From: Diphasiastrum complanatum
Taxonomy: Eukaryota > Streptophyta > Lycopodiopsida > Lycopodiales > Lycopodiaceae
DNA length: 64,000 bases
Assembly: GCA_029204225.1 (NCBI GenBank)
Contig: CM055104.1
Coordinates: forward strand, 54,026,965-54,090,964
Direction: 5' to 3'
The notes beneath the pieces were generated by a model, which saw only the letters and a program-made list of their open reading frames with translations, ran no database searches and was not told where the DNA came from. Positions 21,451-29,990 of this stretch are shown here, piece by piece (position 1 is the stretch's first letter; each line of letters begins with the position of its first letter). Position numbers and translations under genes: made by a program.

Positions 21451-21507
21451 AAACCCTAAACCTATCCCATCACATAGGCCCTATGTGATGAGATAAGTTT
21501 AGGGTTT
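21451..21507. repeat. Near-perfect palindrome with telomere-like ends
   Basis: Two 28-nt arms (21451-21478 and 21480-21507) with two mismatches and a one-base centre. The outer ends read aaaccctaaac and gtttagggttt, which are plant telomere-type repeats. It could form a cruciform or mark a fold-back junction of an inverted duplication. Confidence 0.8.
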
Positions 21508-21519
21508 TGGGAGGTACAA

Positions 21520-21765
21520 CGTCACATGGGCAACAAATCGGGGCAGGTACAATGTCGCATGGGCACTGTGGGGGAGCAGACCACGGGCCCAATCGGAGTG
21601 CAGCACATGGGGGAGCTACACATGGGGGCAGGTACATAGGCACTGTGAGGGAGCAGGGCATGGGGCCAATGGGAGTGCAGCACGTGGGGGAGCAACAAAT
21701 GGGGGCAGGTACAACGGCACACGAAGGGATCATCAACAACTGCACATGGGGGAACAGGCTGTGGT
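21520..21765 (+). repeat. G-rich tandem repeat, units near 75-90 bp
   Basis: Recurring phrases gggggagca, caatgggagtgcagcac and gggggcaggtac appear about three times in variable spacing, giving imperfect tandem units. It is read as a His/Gly-rich ORF (21507-21770), which I take as a by-product of the repeat. Confidence 0.75.
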
Positions 21766-21777
21766 GTTAAATAGGCA

Positions 21778-21880
21778 CCCACGAGGCTGTGAGAGAGCCA
21801 GTGAGAGGCTGTGAGAGAGAGGCTGTGAGAGGCATTGTGAGAGGCTATGAGAGAGCCAGTGAGAGGCTGTGAAAGCAATA
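21778..21880 (+). repeat. Short tandem repeat, aggctgtgagag units
   Basis: Six or so copies of gtgagaggctgtgagagagcca-type units with internal slippage, directly before the charged ORF at 21893. Confidence 0.8.
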
Positions 21881-21892
21881 GGACGTCGTGAG

Positions 21893-22288
21893 ATGGCGGA
21901 GCGCATACCACCGAAGCCCGAGGGCGAAGCCAGGAGGAAGCTCGAGGAAGATGTCCGAAGGCACAACGAAAGGCATCTGAAGCAAAAGGCAGACATTGCA
22001 GAGATGTTGCGACAGACCCGGTAGAGAAATCCGGAATCGGAGCCACCCACCCCCGCTGTCGCCCCTGCCCCCGCTGTCGAGCTGGATTTAAATGAGCAGA
22101 TTGGAATGAACTTCACACGACGACAGCTCATCATGGTCAGGGAAAGGGCGGCCCGCCGTCGGGCTAACCAGGAGGTAGCTCGGGCTAGCCGGGAGGCAAA
22201 GGCAGTAGATGAGGTAGCATTTAGTGTCTACCATAGTGTAAAGAACAGCCCCAGCCGTATATGGCAGGGATACGTATTGTTATTTTGA
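21893..22288 (+). pseudogene. Charged coiled-coil-like ORF, unknown, one amber codon
   Basis: A single frame from ATG 21893 to TGA 22286-22288, interrupted only by a TAG at about 22022. The product is strongly charged: MAERIPPKPEGEARRK, then a helical Arg/Glu/Lys stretch, an Ala/Pro linker (PTPAVAPAPAVELDLNEQ) and a second Arg/Ala-rich helix (RERAARRRANQEVARAS). The composition and single stop suggest a real protein gene that decayed recently, perhaps carried by repeat X. I do not recognise the family. Confidence 0.45.
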
Positions 22289-22582
22289 CACATCTGATGA
22301 ATTAATGTACGGTGTGTTTTCTGCGCAACGCGTGCCTGGCGTATTGCAATGTAATGTATGTGTTTATGGAATGCTATCAGGGGGGGGGGTGTATTTCTGT
22401 GAAGTACATCTGCTATCCTTCTGCTCTCAATTTTTGTGTAACTGTGTATGATGATTATAGCTGTGGGGTTTACTGTTTAGGGTTCAATGATTGGACATGA
22501 TGCATATGATCTAAGAGACATGAAGATGCGCTTGTGTACTACAATAGCTCAAGCATTTACAGTTTTCATACTACGTCGTCCG

Positions 22583-22603
22583 CTCTCTCTCTCTCTCTCT
22601 CTC
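22583..22603. repeat. (CT)n at 5' end of LINE L5
   Basis: About 10 CT units between repeat X copy 1 and the leader of L5. Confidence 0.92.
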
Positions 22604-22689
22604 ATGGAGAAGCCATCGCTGGTGGAGTCATGGGTTTGCAGGTGCGCTTCCAGGGAAATAATAACTACTTCCAATCACATCTGAGAGAG

Positions 22690-22860
22690 CTATAGAATCA
22701 ACACATTCCAGAGGCAGAAGCTCCTTTGGTCAGAGCGCTGCTAGAGGAGGCAGACCTACATTCCATCGCTGCCAGAGGAAGCAAAGAGTTACTCACTTCC
22801 ATCGCTGACAGAGGAGGCAAAAAACTACTCATTTCCATCGCTGACAGAGGGTTGAAAGAA
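22690..22860 (+). repeat. Tandem units in the L5 leader
   Basis: Three to four copies of a ccatcgctgacagaggaggcaaa-type unit of about 45-50 bp, upstream of ORF1. Similar in role to, but different in sequence from, the minisatellite leader of L4. Confidence 0.75.
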
Positions 22861-23076
22861 TGGGCATTGTTTCTGCCATCCATCGCATTTTGGACTAATT
22901 GATTTGTCAATAATCAGAGGCAGAACACCTGTTTTTTTTTAGGAGGCTCGCTCCTTCTGTCGCACTTCAAAGAAGGAGGCTTGCTCCTTCTGCTTCATCG
23001 CACTCCAAAGAAGGTTGATTTTCTTGGAAGAGCCATCGCAATCTGGGCTATAAGCCAATTCTCCTCGAAAAGCTCC

Positions 23077-24075
23077 ATGGCTCCCAAGAAAAAAGGGGGC
23101 GCCCCTACGCTCCCCCCTCTATTCACCTCTTCTCCTCCTCCATCATCTGAGAGGGAGGGGGATGCTATTTCACCTACAGCAATCCCACCGCTAGCTGTAC
23201 TAGAAGGTATCACTGATGCACCCTCTATTTTCACTGACAATCCACTTGCTATCACAGAAACGCATCAGCTGTCCACGGTCGATTACACTCCTTCCAAGCC
23301 AATTGAGAGTCTTTATGCCTATGATATTGGTTTCATCCGAAACAAAATTCTCGGCATTAAGAAACAACTACACTTTTTTGAAATGGCGAATGGCAAATTG
23401 ACTCTAGATCTCGTGGGTGTCAAAGAACGGGTGGGGTTGCTTGAGCAAGAAAATGTATATCTTAAGCAACGGCTTGCAGAACGTGTACCTTCTTCGAACG
23501 AAACTTCCAACAAAATATCTTGCTTGGAAAAACAGGTCGAAGAGACAAAGACATGGGCAACACTCTTCAAACCGGATGATATGGGCAGCAAACTCTCATC
23601 ACTTGCAAAGCAGGTTGAAGAAACGACATCGATCCTCAAACAAGGTAATCACCCCCATATCTTAGCCTCTATGATGGATAACAATTTGGAGGCAGTTTTG
23701 GATGAACAAGCTAGAAGAGCTAAAAAGGCTCTTAATATTAGAGTAAGAGGCATTGCCAACGGTGGTAAACCAAAAGACGAAGCTACAAATTTACTCGTTT
23801 CCAAGTTATCTCATGTTGTTGATGGTTTTGATATGGCATGGCGTAGTAAATTCGATGACAACGTTCTTTTTATCAAATTTCGCTCTCTTGAACACCGCAA
23901 TGCAGCCCTTCGGCTTAGAACAAAACTCAAAGGCACTTTCATATATATGGATGATGATTTGACAAATACCCGATGGTTAGCAAGGAAAAAGATTATTCAC
24001 GAGGCAAAAGAAAAAGGGCAAAGGGTCATTTTTATCGACGGCAAACCAAGATATTTTGACCTCCTCTCACACTAG
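23077..24075 (+). CDS. LINE ORF1 protein, coiled coil plus L1-ORF1p-like fold
   Basis: A 332-residue intact ORF. The start at 23077 (MAPKKKGG) is chosen over the upstream in-frame ATG at 22981 because the latter reads leader-like sequence; a basic start also fits L4. Residues about 1-80 are Pro/Ser-rich. About 100-190 is a heptad-like coiled coil (LGIKKQLHFFE, VGLLEQENVYLKQRL, ISCLEKQVEE). About 215-290 resembles an RRM (LNIRVRGIANGG, NVLFIKFRSLEHRNAAL). The end (MDDDLTNTRWLARKKI, FIDGKPRYF) resembles the C-terminal domain of mammalian-type L1 ORF1p. It would bind LINE RNA and form trimers, by analogy. There is no CCHC knuckle, unlike most plant L1 ORF1 proteins. Confidence 0.85.
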   Translation: MAPKKKGGAPTLPPLFTSSPPPSSEREGDAISPTAIPPLAVLEGITDAPSIFTDNPLAITETHQLSTVDYTPSKPIESLYAYDIGFIRNKILGIKKQLHFFEMANGKLTLDLVGVKERVGLLEQENVYLKQRLAERVPSSNETSNKISCLEKQVEETKTWATLFKPDDMGSKLSSLAKQVEETTSILKQGNHPHILASMMDNNLEAVLDEQARRAKKALNIRVRGIANGGKPKDEATNLLVSKLSHVVDGFDMAWRSKFDDNVLFIKFRSLEHRNAALRLRTKLKGTFIYMDDDLTNTRWLARKKIIHEAKEKGQRVIFIDGKPRYFDLLSH

Positions 24076-24108
24076 GAACTTGGGGCTCCCGGGTTTATGA
24101 GTTGCCCG

Positions 24109-26580
24109 AGATCCCCTACCATTTTGGGACTTGGCTTCTGGAATTGCAATGGTTTTTTATCATCATCATCGGCAGGAGATTTTGCTGATTTTATAAGCAA
24201 ATGTGACATTTTGTTGTTGGCTGAAACCCATGAGTCCTTATATCATCCTCTTCCACATATATAGGACTACTCTTGGCATTCTGTTTTTCACCCACTTGTG
24301 AGGAGAAAAGCCTGTCGTGGATCTGGCGGAGTAGCTTGTTTATACAGAGCCACGGCAGTTAAGATGGTTAAGCAAGATCCGTATGCTCGATATATATGGC
24401 TACATACTATTGGTTCATTATTGGGATTACCGCAGGACATTTATATGGCTATATGTTACTTCGCTCCACAGACTTCGGCATTTGCTGAATTTGGTGGGGA
24501 CCCATTTCAGGCACTCTCAGATGATATTGCTGTTTTTTCTCAACAGGGCTACATTTTGTTAGCAGGAGATTTCAACGCCCGTACTAGCTCTAGACAGAAA
24601 AAATTTCATGCAGATACTGACGTTCTTCGGCTTCATCCTTTGGATATGGGATTTGATCGAGTATCACAGGATGCACACACTTCAGTTACATCTTTTGGAG
24701 AGCAGTTGATTACTCTTGCGGAGACACATTCTCTGGCCATCTTGAATGGCCTCACACAGTGGCCTTCCTCATCAGCGTTTACATGTTATCCTCATGGTGG
24801 AGGACATAGTGTAGTTGACTACTTTATTGGATCACCTGCTTTGATCCCTCACATCTCTGATTTCTTCATTACACCTCCTACCATTTCTGATCACTCACTC
24901 CTACGCCTCTCACTGGGTCACATAACCCCGTCTTCTAAAGTTCCACGCTCCTCTTCTACTAACAAACGTGTTCCCTTTACTCACTCTAGACTCGCCAACT
25001 ACACCACAACCCTTTTCATGTCATTAGTTGAGCAACAAGCCATTTTTCTCTTTAAATCCCTCTTATCTGCAGTGTCCTCATCTTTTTCCACCAAGACGAT
25101 ATCATCTCATAGACGTGTTCACAACCGCTGGTATGATGCAGAATGTCGCTCTCTTCACAAACATGTGGCAAATGCCAGATTACACTCCCCTGCAACACTC
25201 AAACAACACCAGAAAAAGTATCGTAAAAACTAGGCTTAAGTCGCTCTCGCGTGACAAGGGCCTCACTCTGCCAAAGGTTTGTCGATTTTTTAGATTCCTC
25301 TTCCTCCTCCTTTTTCTGGAAACATTTCACCAGATCCTCTTCAACTTTGGCCCCCATCGCAACCGAATCTTGGGTTGAATATGCCACAAAACTTTATACC
25401 CTAGACTCCCCTCCTACCTTACTCTCACGACCTGCCCGCTGCACGCTTTTTACTCCACACATGGTTGAAAATGCCATTAACCATGCCAAACTTCATAAAG
25501 CCACTGACTATGATTCTCTAAACGTGGATTTCCTAAAACCTGTAGCACATCTTATTTCGCCCTTTATTGCTCATGCTTTAGCAGATATTATTATCCCCAT
25601 TCTCCTATACGCTGATGATGTGGTTCTTCTCTCATCCTCTGCAGCTGGCTTGCAGAGACACCTCTCTGCTTTACATCACTTCTGTCAGCTTTGGGGATTG
25701 ACAGTTAATACTAAGAAGACCAAGATTATGGTGTTCAACACCAATAGACAGCATATGAGAGAAGTGACCTTCTATTATGATGGGCTGCCGATTGAGATTA
25801 TGACCTCTTACACTTATTTGGCAGTACTTTTTTCTGGTCCGCTACTCACATTTCGACCGGCAGCCCTCACCAGACTCCGTAAGGGGCACACTTCTCTTGT
25901 TCATATGGAGAGATTCTGCTCCACATATTATGTACAGGACCCTACTACCAGATGCTTACTATTTTCTACCACTATCTCCGGTTGTTTTATACTCTGCTGA
26001 GACTTGGTGTCCAGATTTATCATGTGATACTTGGAGGGATCTTACTCGTATCCAGATTCTCATGCTTAGCAGGATGATTAGGGCTAAGCCCTCGGTGCCA
26101 CATGATATCATATTAGCGGAGTTTGCTTCCCCTCCCCTGGTTATCGGTGCTATGTTTCAGATCATTACCTTTCTTCACAGGATATCAGAGTTAGACACTT
26201 CCAGATATATTGTTGCTGCTCTCACTTCATCACGCACCATTGCTGGATAGGGGGCCAAGCATTCTTGGTTTGGCAGTGTCTCAGCCCTTCTTCGGACTTG
26301 GGGCTTATCTATACTTGATCTGTCGAGCGGGACTCATGCTTATATCAGACAACATATTTATCGTAGCTACATACGCACTATATGGTCATAGCCCGACCCT
26401 GATAAGGTCAAGAAAGATTTCCGTTTTGGATTTTGAAGTCCCCACTCGGAGATCGAAGACACAGAGAGTCTCACATATTTCTACTAGATCCAGGATCACT
26501 AGATCTTCACGGGCTTCTCGCCAGTCCACAGCACGCTCCACTACTACTGTCACTCATTATTTTCAGCTTACTCGTAGCTA
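24109..26580 (+). pseudogene. L5 ORF2, deleted RT
   Basis: The start codon is lost (ACC where L3 has ATG). Endonuclease: LGFWNCNGF, AETHES, GSGGVACLYR, LLAGDFNART, SVVDYFIGSP, SDHSLL. A TAG lies near 24262 and a TAG near 25231. In the RT, IAHA jumps in frame to LADIIIPILLYADD. Against L3 this removes about 186 codons including motifs A and B but keeps YADD and the following motif. Further on, a TAG near 26248 and a second deletion remove the CCHC region, leaving only the basic tail (RSSRASRQSTARSTT). This copy cannot encode an active RT. Confidence 0.88.
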
Positions 26581-26821
26581 GTCTCCTCCACAGAGCAGGT
26601 GGTTAAGCTCTTGCATTGTACCCTCGCAAGTTGGTGGTCAAGCTTGGATATTTCTTCTTCTTAGAGATAGTGAGATAGATATGCTAGTTTCTTGTCTTCT
26701 TCTCTTTTCTACTAGTAAATAAGTCCGTATGCGGACAATGCTCCTCACCTTTTGTACTCTCTTTTGTCTTATGTACCTTTGGGTACCAAAAGACGTTAAT
26801 AATAATTCTAATTCTAATTCT

Positions 26822-26824
<3 letters not shown>
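26581..26824 (+). other. L5 3' UTR with terminal hairpin
   Basis: Ends CTTATGTACCTTTGGGTAC (hairpin GTACC-TTTG-GGTAC at 26773-26786), then aaaagacgttaataa, three TAATTC units and (CT)n. The added TAATTC units look like slippage at the start of target-primed synthesis. Confidence 0.78.

Positions 26825-26896
<72 letters not shown>
26825..26896. repeat. (CT)n at 3' end of LINE L5
   Basis: About 36 CT units joining L5 to repeat X copy 2. Confidence 0.97.
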
Positions 26897-26901
<5 letters not shown>

Positions 26902-27104
26902 GCACAGAGCAAGCCACTTCTAACCAACCATAAAAATTGCGGAATTCAAACCATTTCTAACTAGCCATTCAAATTTCACATACCTAACCATTTCTGACCA
27001 ACCACGATAAATTGGCCATGACACGAATAGATTGTAAAAAAATATACACATCTGTTCTGATGCCCGTGTACATGATGTTAAAAATGTGTACAAGCTCTCA
27101 AGAC

Positions 27105-27425
27105 GGGGAACCACAAAACCTACACACTACTATGTCTTATATGATGAGATCGGTTTCCCCCCGGATGAACTTCAATAGCTTACTAATCACTTATGCAAAA
27201 CTATGTCATTCACTACAGGGAACCACGAGACCTACACACTACTATGTCTTATATGATGTGATTGGTTTCCCCCCAGATGAAATTCAACAGCTTACTAATT
27301 ACTTATGCAAAACTGTGTCATTCACTACAGGGAACCACGAGAGCTACACACTACTATGGCTCGGTTGACGAGATCGGTTTCTCTCTGGATGAACTTCAAC
27401 GGCTTATTAATTACTTATGGCACAG
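27105..27425 (+). repeat. About 110-bp tandem repeat, three copies
   Basis: Three consecutive units each starting gggaaccac(a/g)a and containing acctacacactactatg, ggatgaacttcaa and acttatgcaaaact. The third unit is the most diverged. One more unit occurs in X copy 1 (about 21350-21440). Confidence 0.88.
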
Positions 27426-27840
27426 TACTGACACGGGGGCTCCGAAACATCTCCAAGTTTTCAGGTCCCACGACAAAGTGTCCTTGAAGCCCTGTTTAAC
27501 GTCGAACTTTGTCCCAACTAGACAAAGTGTCCCTGAAGCCCTGTTTAATGTTCCTTGTCCTGTCTGTTCCCACAGGTTCCTATCAAGGTTGTCCACTGGC
27601 CGAAACAGATGGCACCTAAAACGGATCACGTTTGGAGAAATTGGGCCGTCAGACGGAAAGCTGCAAAAGTAGTCCATTTCACGTGACCTAATTGCGTTTC
27701 TCTCCTGTAGAAACGCCATTCTGACCGAACGATACCCGAATCGAGCCAGGCTCGATCCCTTGGGTTCGTATCGGGATCACGAACCTGTGGACTGTATTCG
27801 TGGACCATTGATGCATTCTACACAAGTTTAAGTTAATGCT
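27426..27840. other. Interior of X copy 2, unidentified
   Basis: Contains two copies of a gacaaagtgtccctgaagcc phrase (about 27470 and 27520) and a short basic ORF-like stretch on the plus strand (KVVHWPKQMAPKTDHVW). I recognise no family. Confidence 0.4.
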
Positions 27841-28118
27841 ACACAAGTGTTGCGGTGATGTTGAATCTGCACATACATGTGGTGCAATGCGTACGACATA
27901 ATGAGGACGTGGGGTTGATGATGTTAATGGCTGTGGTTATGATGATTATGGTTGTGGCTTGTTTTGATGGTTATGGCTGTGGGGTTGTGGGTTTAGGATG
28001 ATTTCTTAGGGTTTAGGGTGTTATGTTAACTGTGCCCTTTGTTAGGGTGTCGGGTTTAGCGTGTTATGTTGAATGGTTGAACATGATGCATATGTTATGA
28101 GAGAGATGCAGATGTGCT

Positions 28119-28120
<2 letters not shown>

Positions 28121-28189
<69 letters not shown>
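28121..28189. repeat. (CT)n at 5' end of LINE L6
   Basis: About 34 CT units. LINE ORF2 sequence starts directly after, deep in its C-terminal part. Confidence 0.97.
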
Positions 28190-28192
<3 letters not shown>

Positions 28193-29570
28193 GGTGGGCA
28201 GATTCTAAAGGTGGTCCCTTCCTACACTTACCTGGGGGTCCTTTTCTCAGGTCCTACTTTTAGCATGAGACAGGCGCTACCACTCAACTGGGGAAGGGAC
28301 ATGCCTCCCTTGTTCAGCTAGAGTGATTTTGTTTCCGGAAGTCCATCCAGGTTGCTCGCAGTAAGTGTCACCTCTTTGATACCATCCTTACCCCCACGGC
28401 TTTATCTGCGGCAGAGACATGGTGTGCAGGTCTCCCTTCTTCACACTGGGCCAGTCTCTCACGATTACAGACCAACATGCTAGCTCGGTTGATTCGAGCG
28501 AAGCCTTCCGTTCCACATGAGATTCTCCTGGCCGAGTTTGCAGTTCCACCTATACAAATCGAGGCAACTCTTCAGCTCATCACCTATATACAAAGGATAC
28601 AGGCGTTACCAGAGATAGACAGGCGATACACACAGGTTGCACTATCCTCCTCACAATGTCTTCACGATCAGGGCTACAGGTTATCATGGTTCTCTCAGGC
28701 CTCTCACCTCCTACTTGCGTCATTTGGCATCTCCATCACAGAGCTCCCCTCAGGCACACATCAGTATATTAGACGCTTCCTCTATCGCACATATCTAGAG
28801 CGGACTTGGCGTAACCAGTTAGGGGTTAAGCCAGCTTTCTACCGGACTCATTTCTTGGAGCGGATTTATGGAGCTAGATGCATCAGGGACCCCGGTCATG
28901 CCACGCTACTTGGACTCGGAACTGTCACATTGCCTCAAATTCACATTGGGGCAACTCAGGGTGTCCTCTCATCAGCTAGCTATTGAGACTGGGAGGTTCC
29001 ATGGTATTCCTAGAGTGGAGCAGATTTGCCAGTTATGTTCTCTAGGCGAGGTGGAGTCTGAGGAGCACTTTATCTTTAGGTGCCCTGTATATTATGAGAT
29101 CAGAGGGCGATATCATTGCCTATTCAGAGAGATGCCTAACCACTCTACGCTCTCTCATAGCTTATGAGGACCTACGGTGTGTCGCTCTGATGGTACGCGA
29201 GATGTCCATACTACGGAGAGATTTATACGAGACACCCCAGCATTTTACCTCACAGCCATTGGCTACCTCATTCTTTACTAGGCGGAGATCAGTGCCTGAT
29301 GAGGATTATGATTATGACGACGACGAGGATCACGACCGCTCTCATGCTCATAGAGATCAGAGACAGTGTACCTCCCACCATCCTGTTACCACCAGTATTA
29401 CCAGACGTTCCACGCAGAGGCGTAATACCACTACTACTACACGTGCACATGCTCATGCTCACAGACGATGCCGGCAGGCTCCAGCGCTTTCCCAGTCTGT
29501 GGTCCGCATTACATCTTTTTACAGCATCAGCACAGCAACAGCAGCACCGCCTTGACATCTTGCCATAGAT
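28190..29570 (+). pseudogene. L6 ORF2 C-terminal domain
   Basis: Begins at PSYTYLGVLFSGP, then AETWCAGLPSSHW, IRAKPSVPHEILLAEFA, and an intact C-terminal knuckle ICQLCSLG...EEHFIFRCP (CX2C...HX4C) followed by YYEIRGRYHCLFRE. A basic His/Arg-rich tail follows. Frameshifts occur near 28310, 28960 and 29110. It gives the best view of the C-terminal domain in this family. Confidence 0.87.
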
Positions 29571-29740
29571 ACTTATGACCATTATGCACACACTCCCGCA
29601 TACGGGTCTATTTTAGTTTGCACTAGATGTTTTCTTTATTACAGTTGGAGACGTTTTTATATGCTCCCATGGTTACCACATACTTGACATGTACTTCATT
29701 AGTCTTATACGCCTTTTGGCATGGAAAAGACATTAATAAA

Positions 29741-29744
<4 letters not shown>
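29571..29744 (+). other. L6 3' UTR with terminal hairpin
   Basis: Contains ATACGCCTTTTGGCAT (stem ACGCC/GGCAU with one mismatch, 29709-29722), then gaaaagacattaataaagc and (CT)n. The last 45 bases are almost identical to the end of L4. Confidence 0.78.

Positions 29745-29818
<74 letters not shown>
29745..29818. repeat. (CT)n at 3' end of LINE L6
   Basis: About 37 CT units joining L6 to repeat X copy 3. Confidence 0.97.
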
Positions 29819-29821
<3 letters not shown>

Positions 29822-29990
29822 TTGCACGGAGCAAACCATTTCTAACTAACCATTCAAATTTCACAGAGCTAACCATTTGTAAGCAATCATGATAAACTAG
29901 CCATGACACGAATAAACTGTAAAAAAATATATACATCTCATCTGATGCCAGTATACATGATAGTTTGTGTGTATCAATATCTACAAGTCT
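29819..29990. repeat. Repeat X, copy 3 (left end only)
   Basis: About 150-170 bp closely matching 26897-27080: cttgcac(g/a)gagcaa, accatttctaac, caaatttcacag, catgacacgaataaactgta. The similarity fades after about 29975. Confidence 0.8.

Larger units (their letters stand above)
21340..22582 (+). repeat. Repeat X, copy 1 (partial)
   Basis: Shares two parts with X copy 2 (26897-28120). One is a unit around 21350-21440 (ggatgaacctcaacaactta, acttatg, acacagggaa, acctacaca) that is tandem in copy 2. The other is the last ~150 bp before (CT)n, with catgatgcatatg and a following ...gagacatgaagatg. The left end of copy 2 (ttttgcacagagcaa) is not found here. X has no recognised coding family. Confidence 0.6.
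22604..26824 (+). mobile_element. LINE copy L5, nearly full length
   Basis: Leader, intact ORF1, ORF2 with two internal deletions, 3' UTR and (CT)n on both sides. At about 4.2 kb it is the most complete copy and the only one with a full ORF1. Both flanks are copies of repeat X, and L6 sits in the same setting. Confidence 0.93.
26897..28120. repeat. Repeat X, copy 2 (about 1.2 kb)
   Basis: Lies between the (CT)n tail of L5 and the (CT)n before L6. The left ~180 bp (ttttgcacagagcaa..., accatttcta, catgacacgaata, tgatgcccgtgtacatgat) match X copy 3 at 29819. The right ~170 bp (gatgattatggttgtgg..., catgatgcatatg) match X copy 1 before L5. No transposase or other family is recognised. It may be a ~1.2-kb tandem unit or another element that uses (CT)n sites. 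Confidence 0.72.
28190..29744 (+). mobile_element. LINE copy L6, 5'-truncated
   Basis: Only the C-terminal third of ORF2 and the 3' UTR remain, with (CT)n on both sides. 5' truncation is usual for LINEs. What is unusual is that the truncation point still abuts (CT)n. The 3' UTR end (cttatacgccttttggcatgg, ttaataaagctt) matches L4. Confidence 0.92.

Noticed and set aside
26897-29990. X flanks as ordinary target duplications of the LINEs
   Set aside because: The shared flanking sequence is well over 100 bp and lies between different LINE copies, so it is a separate repeat rather than a target duplication.
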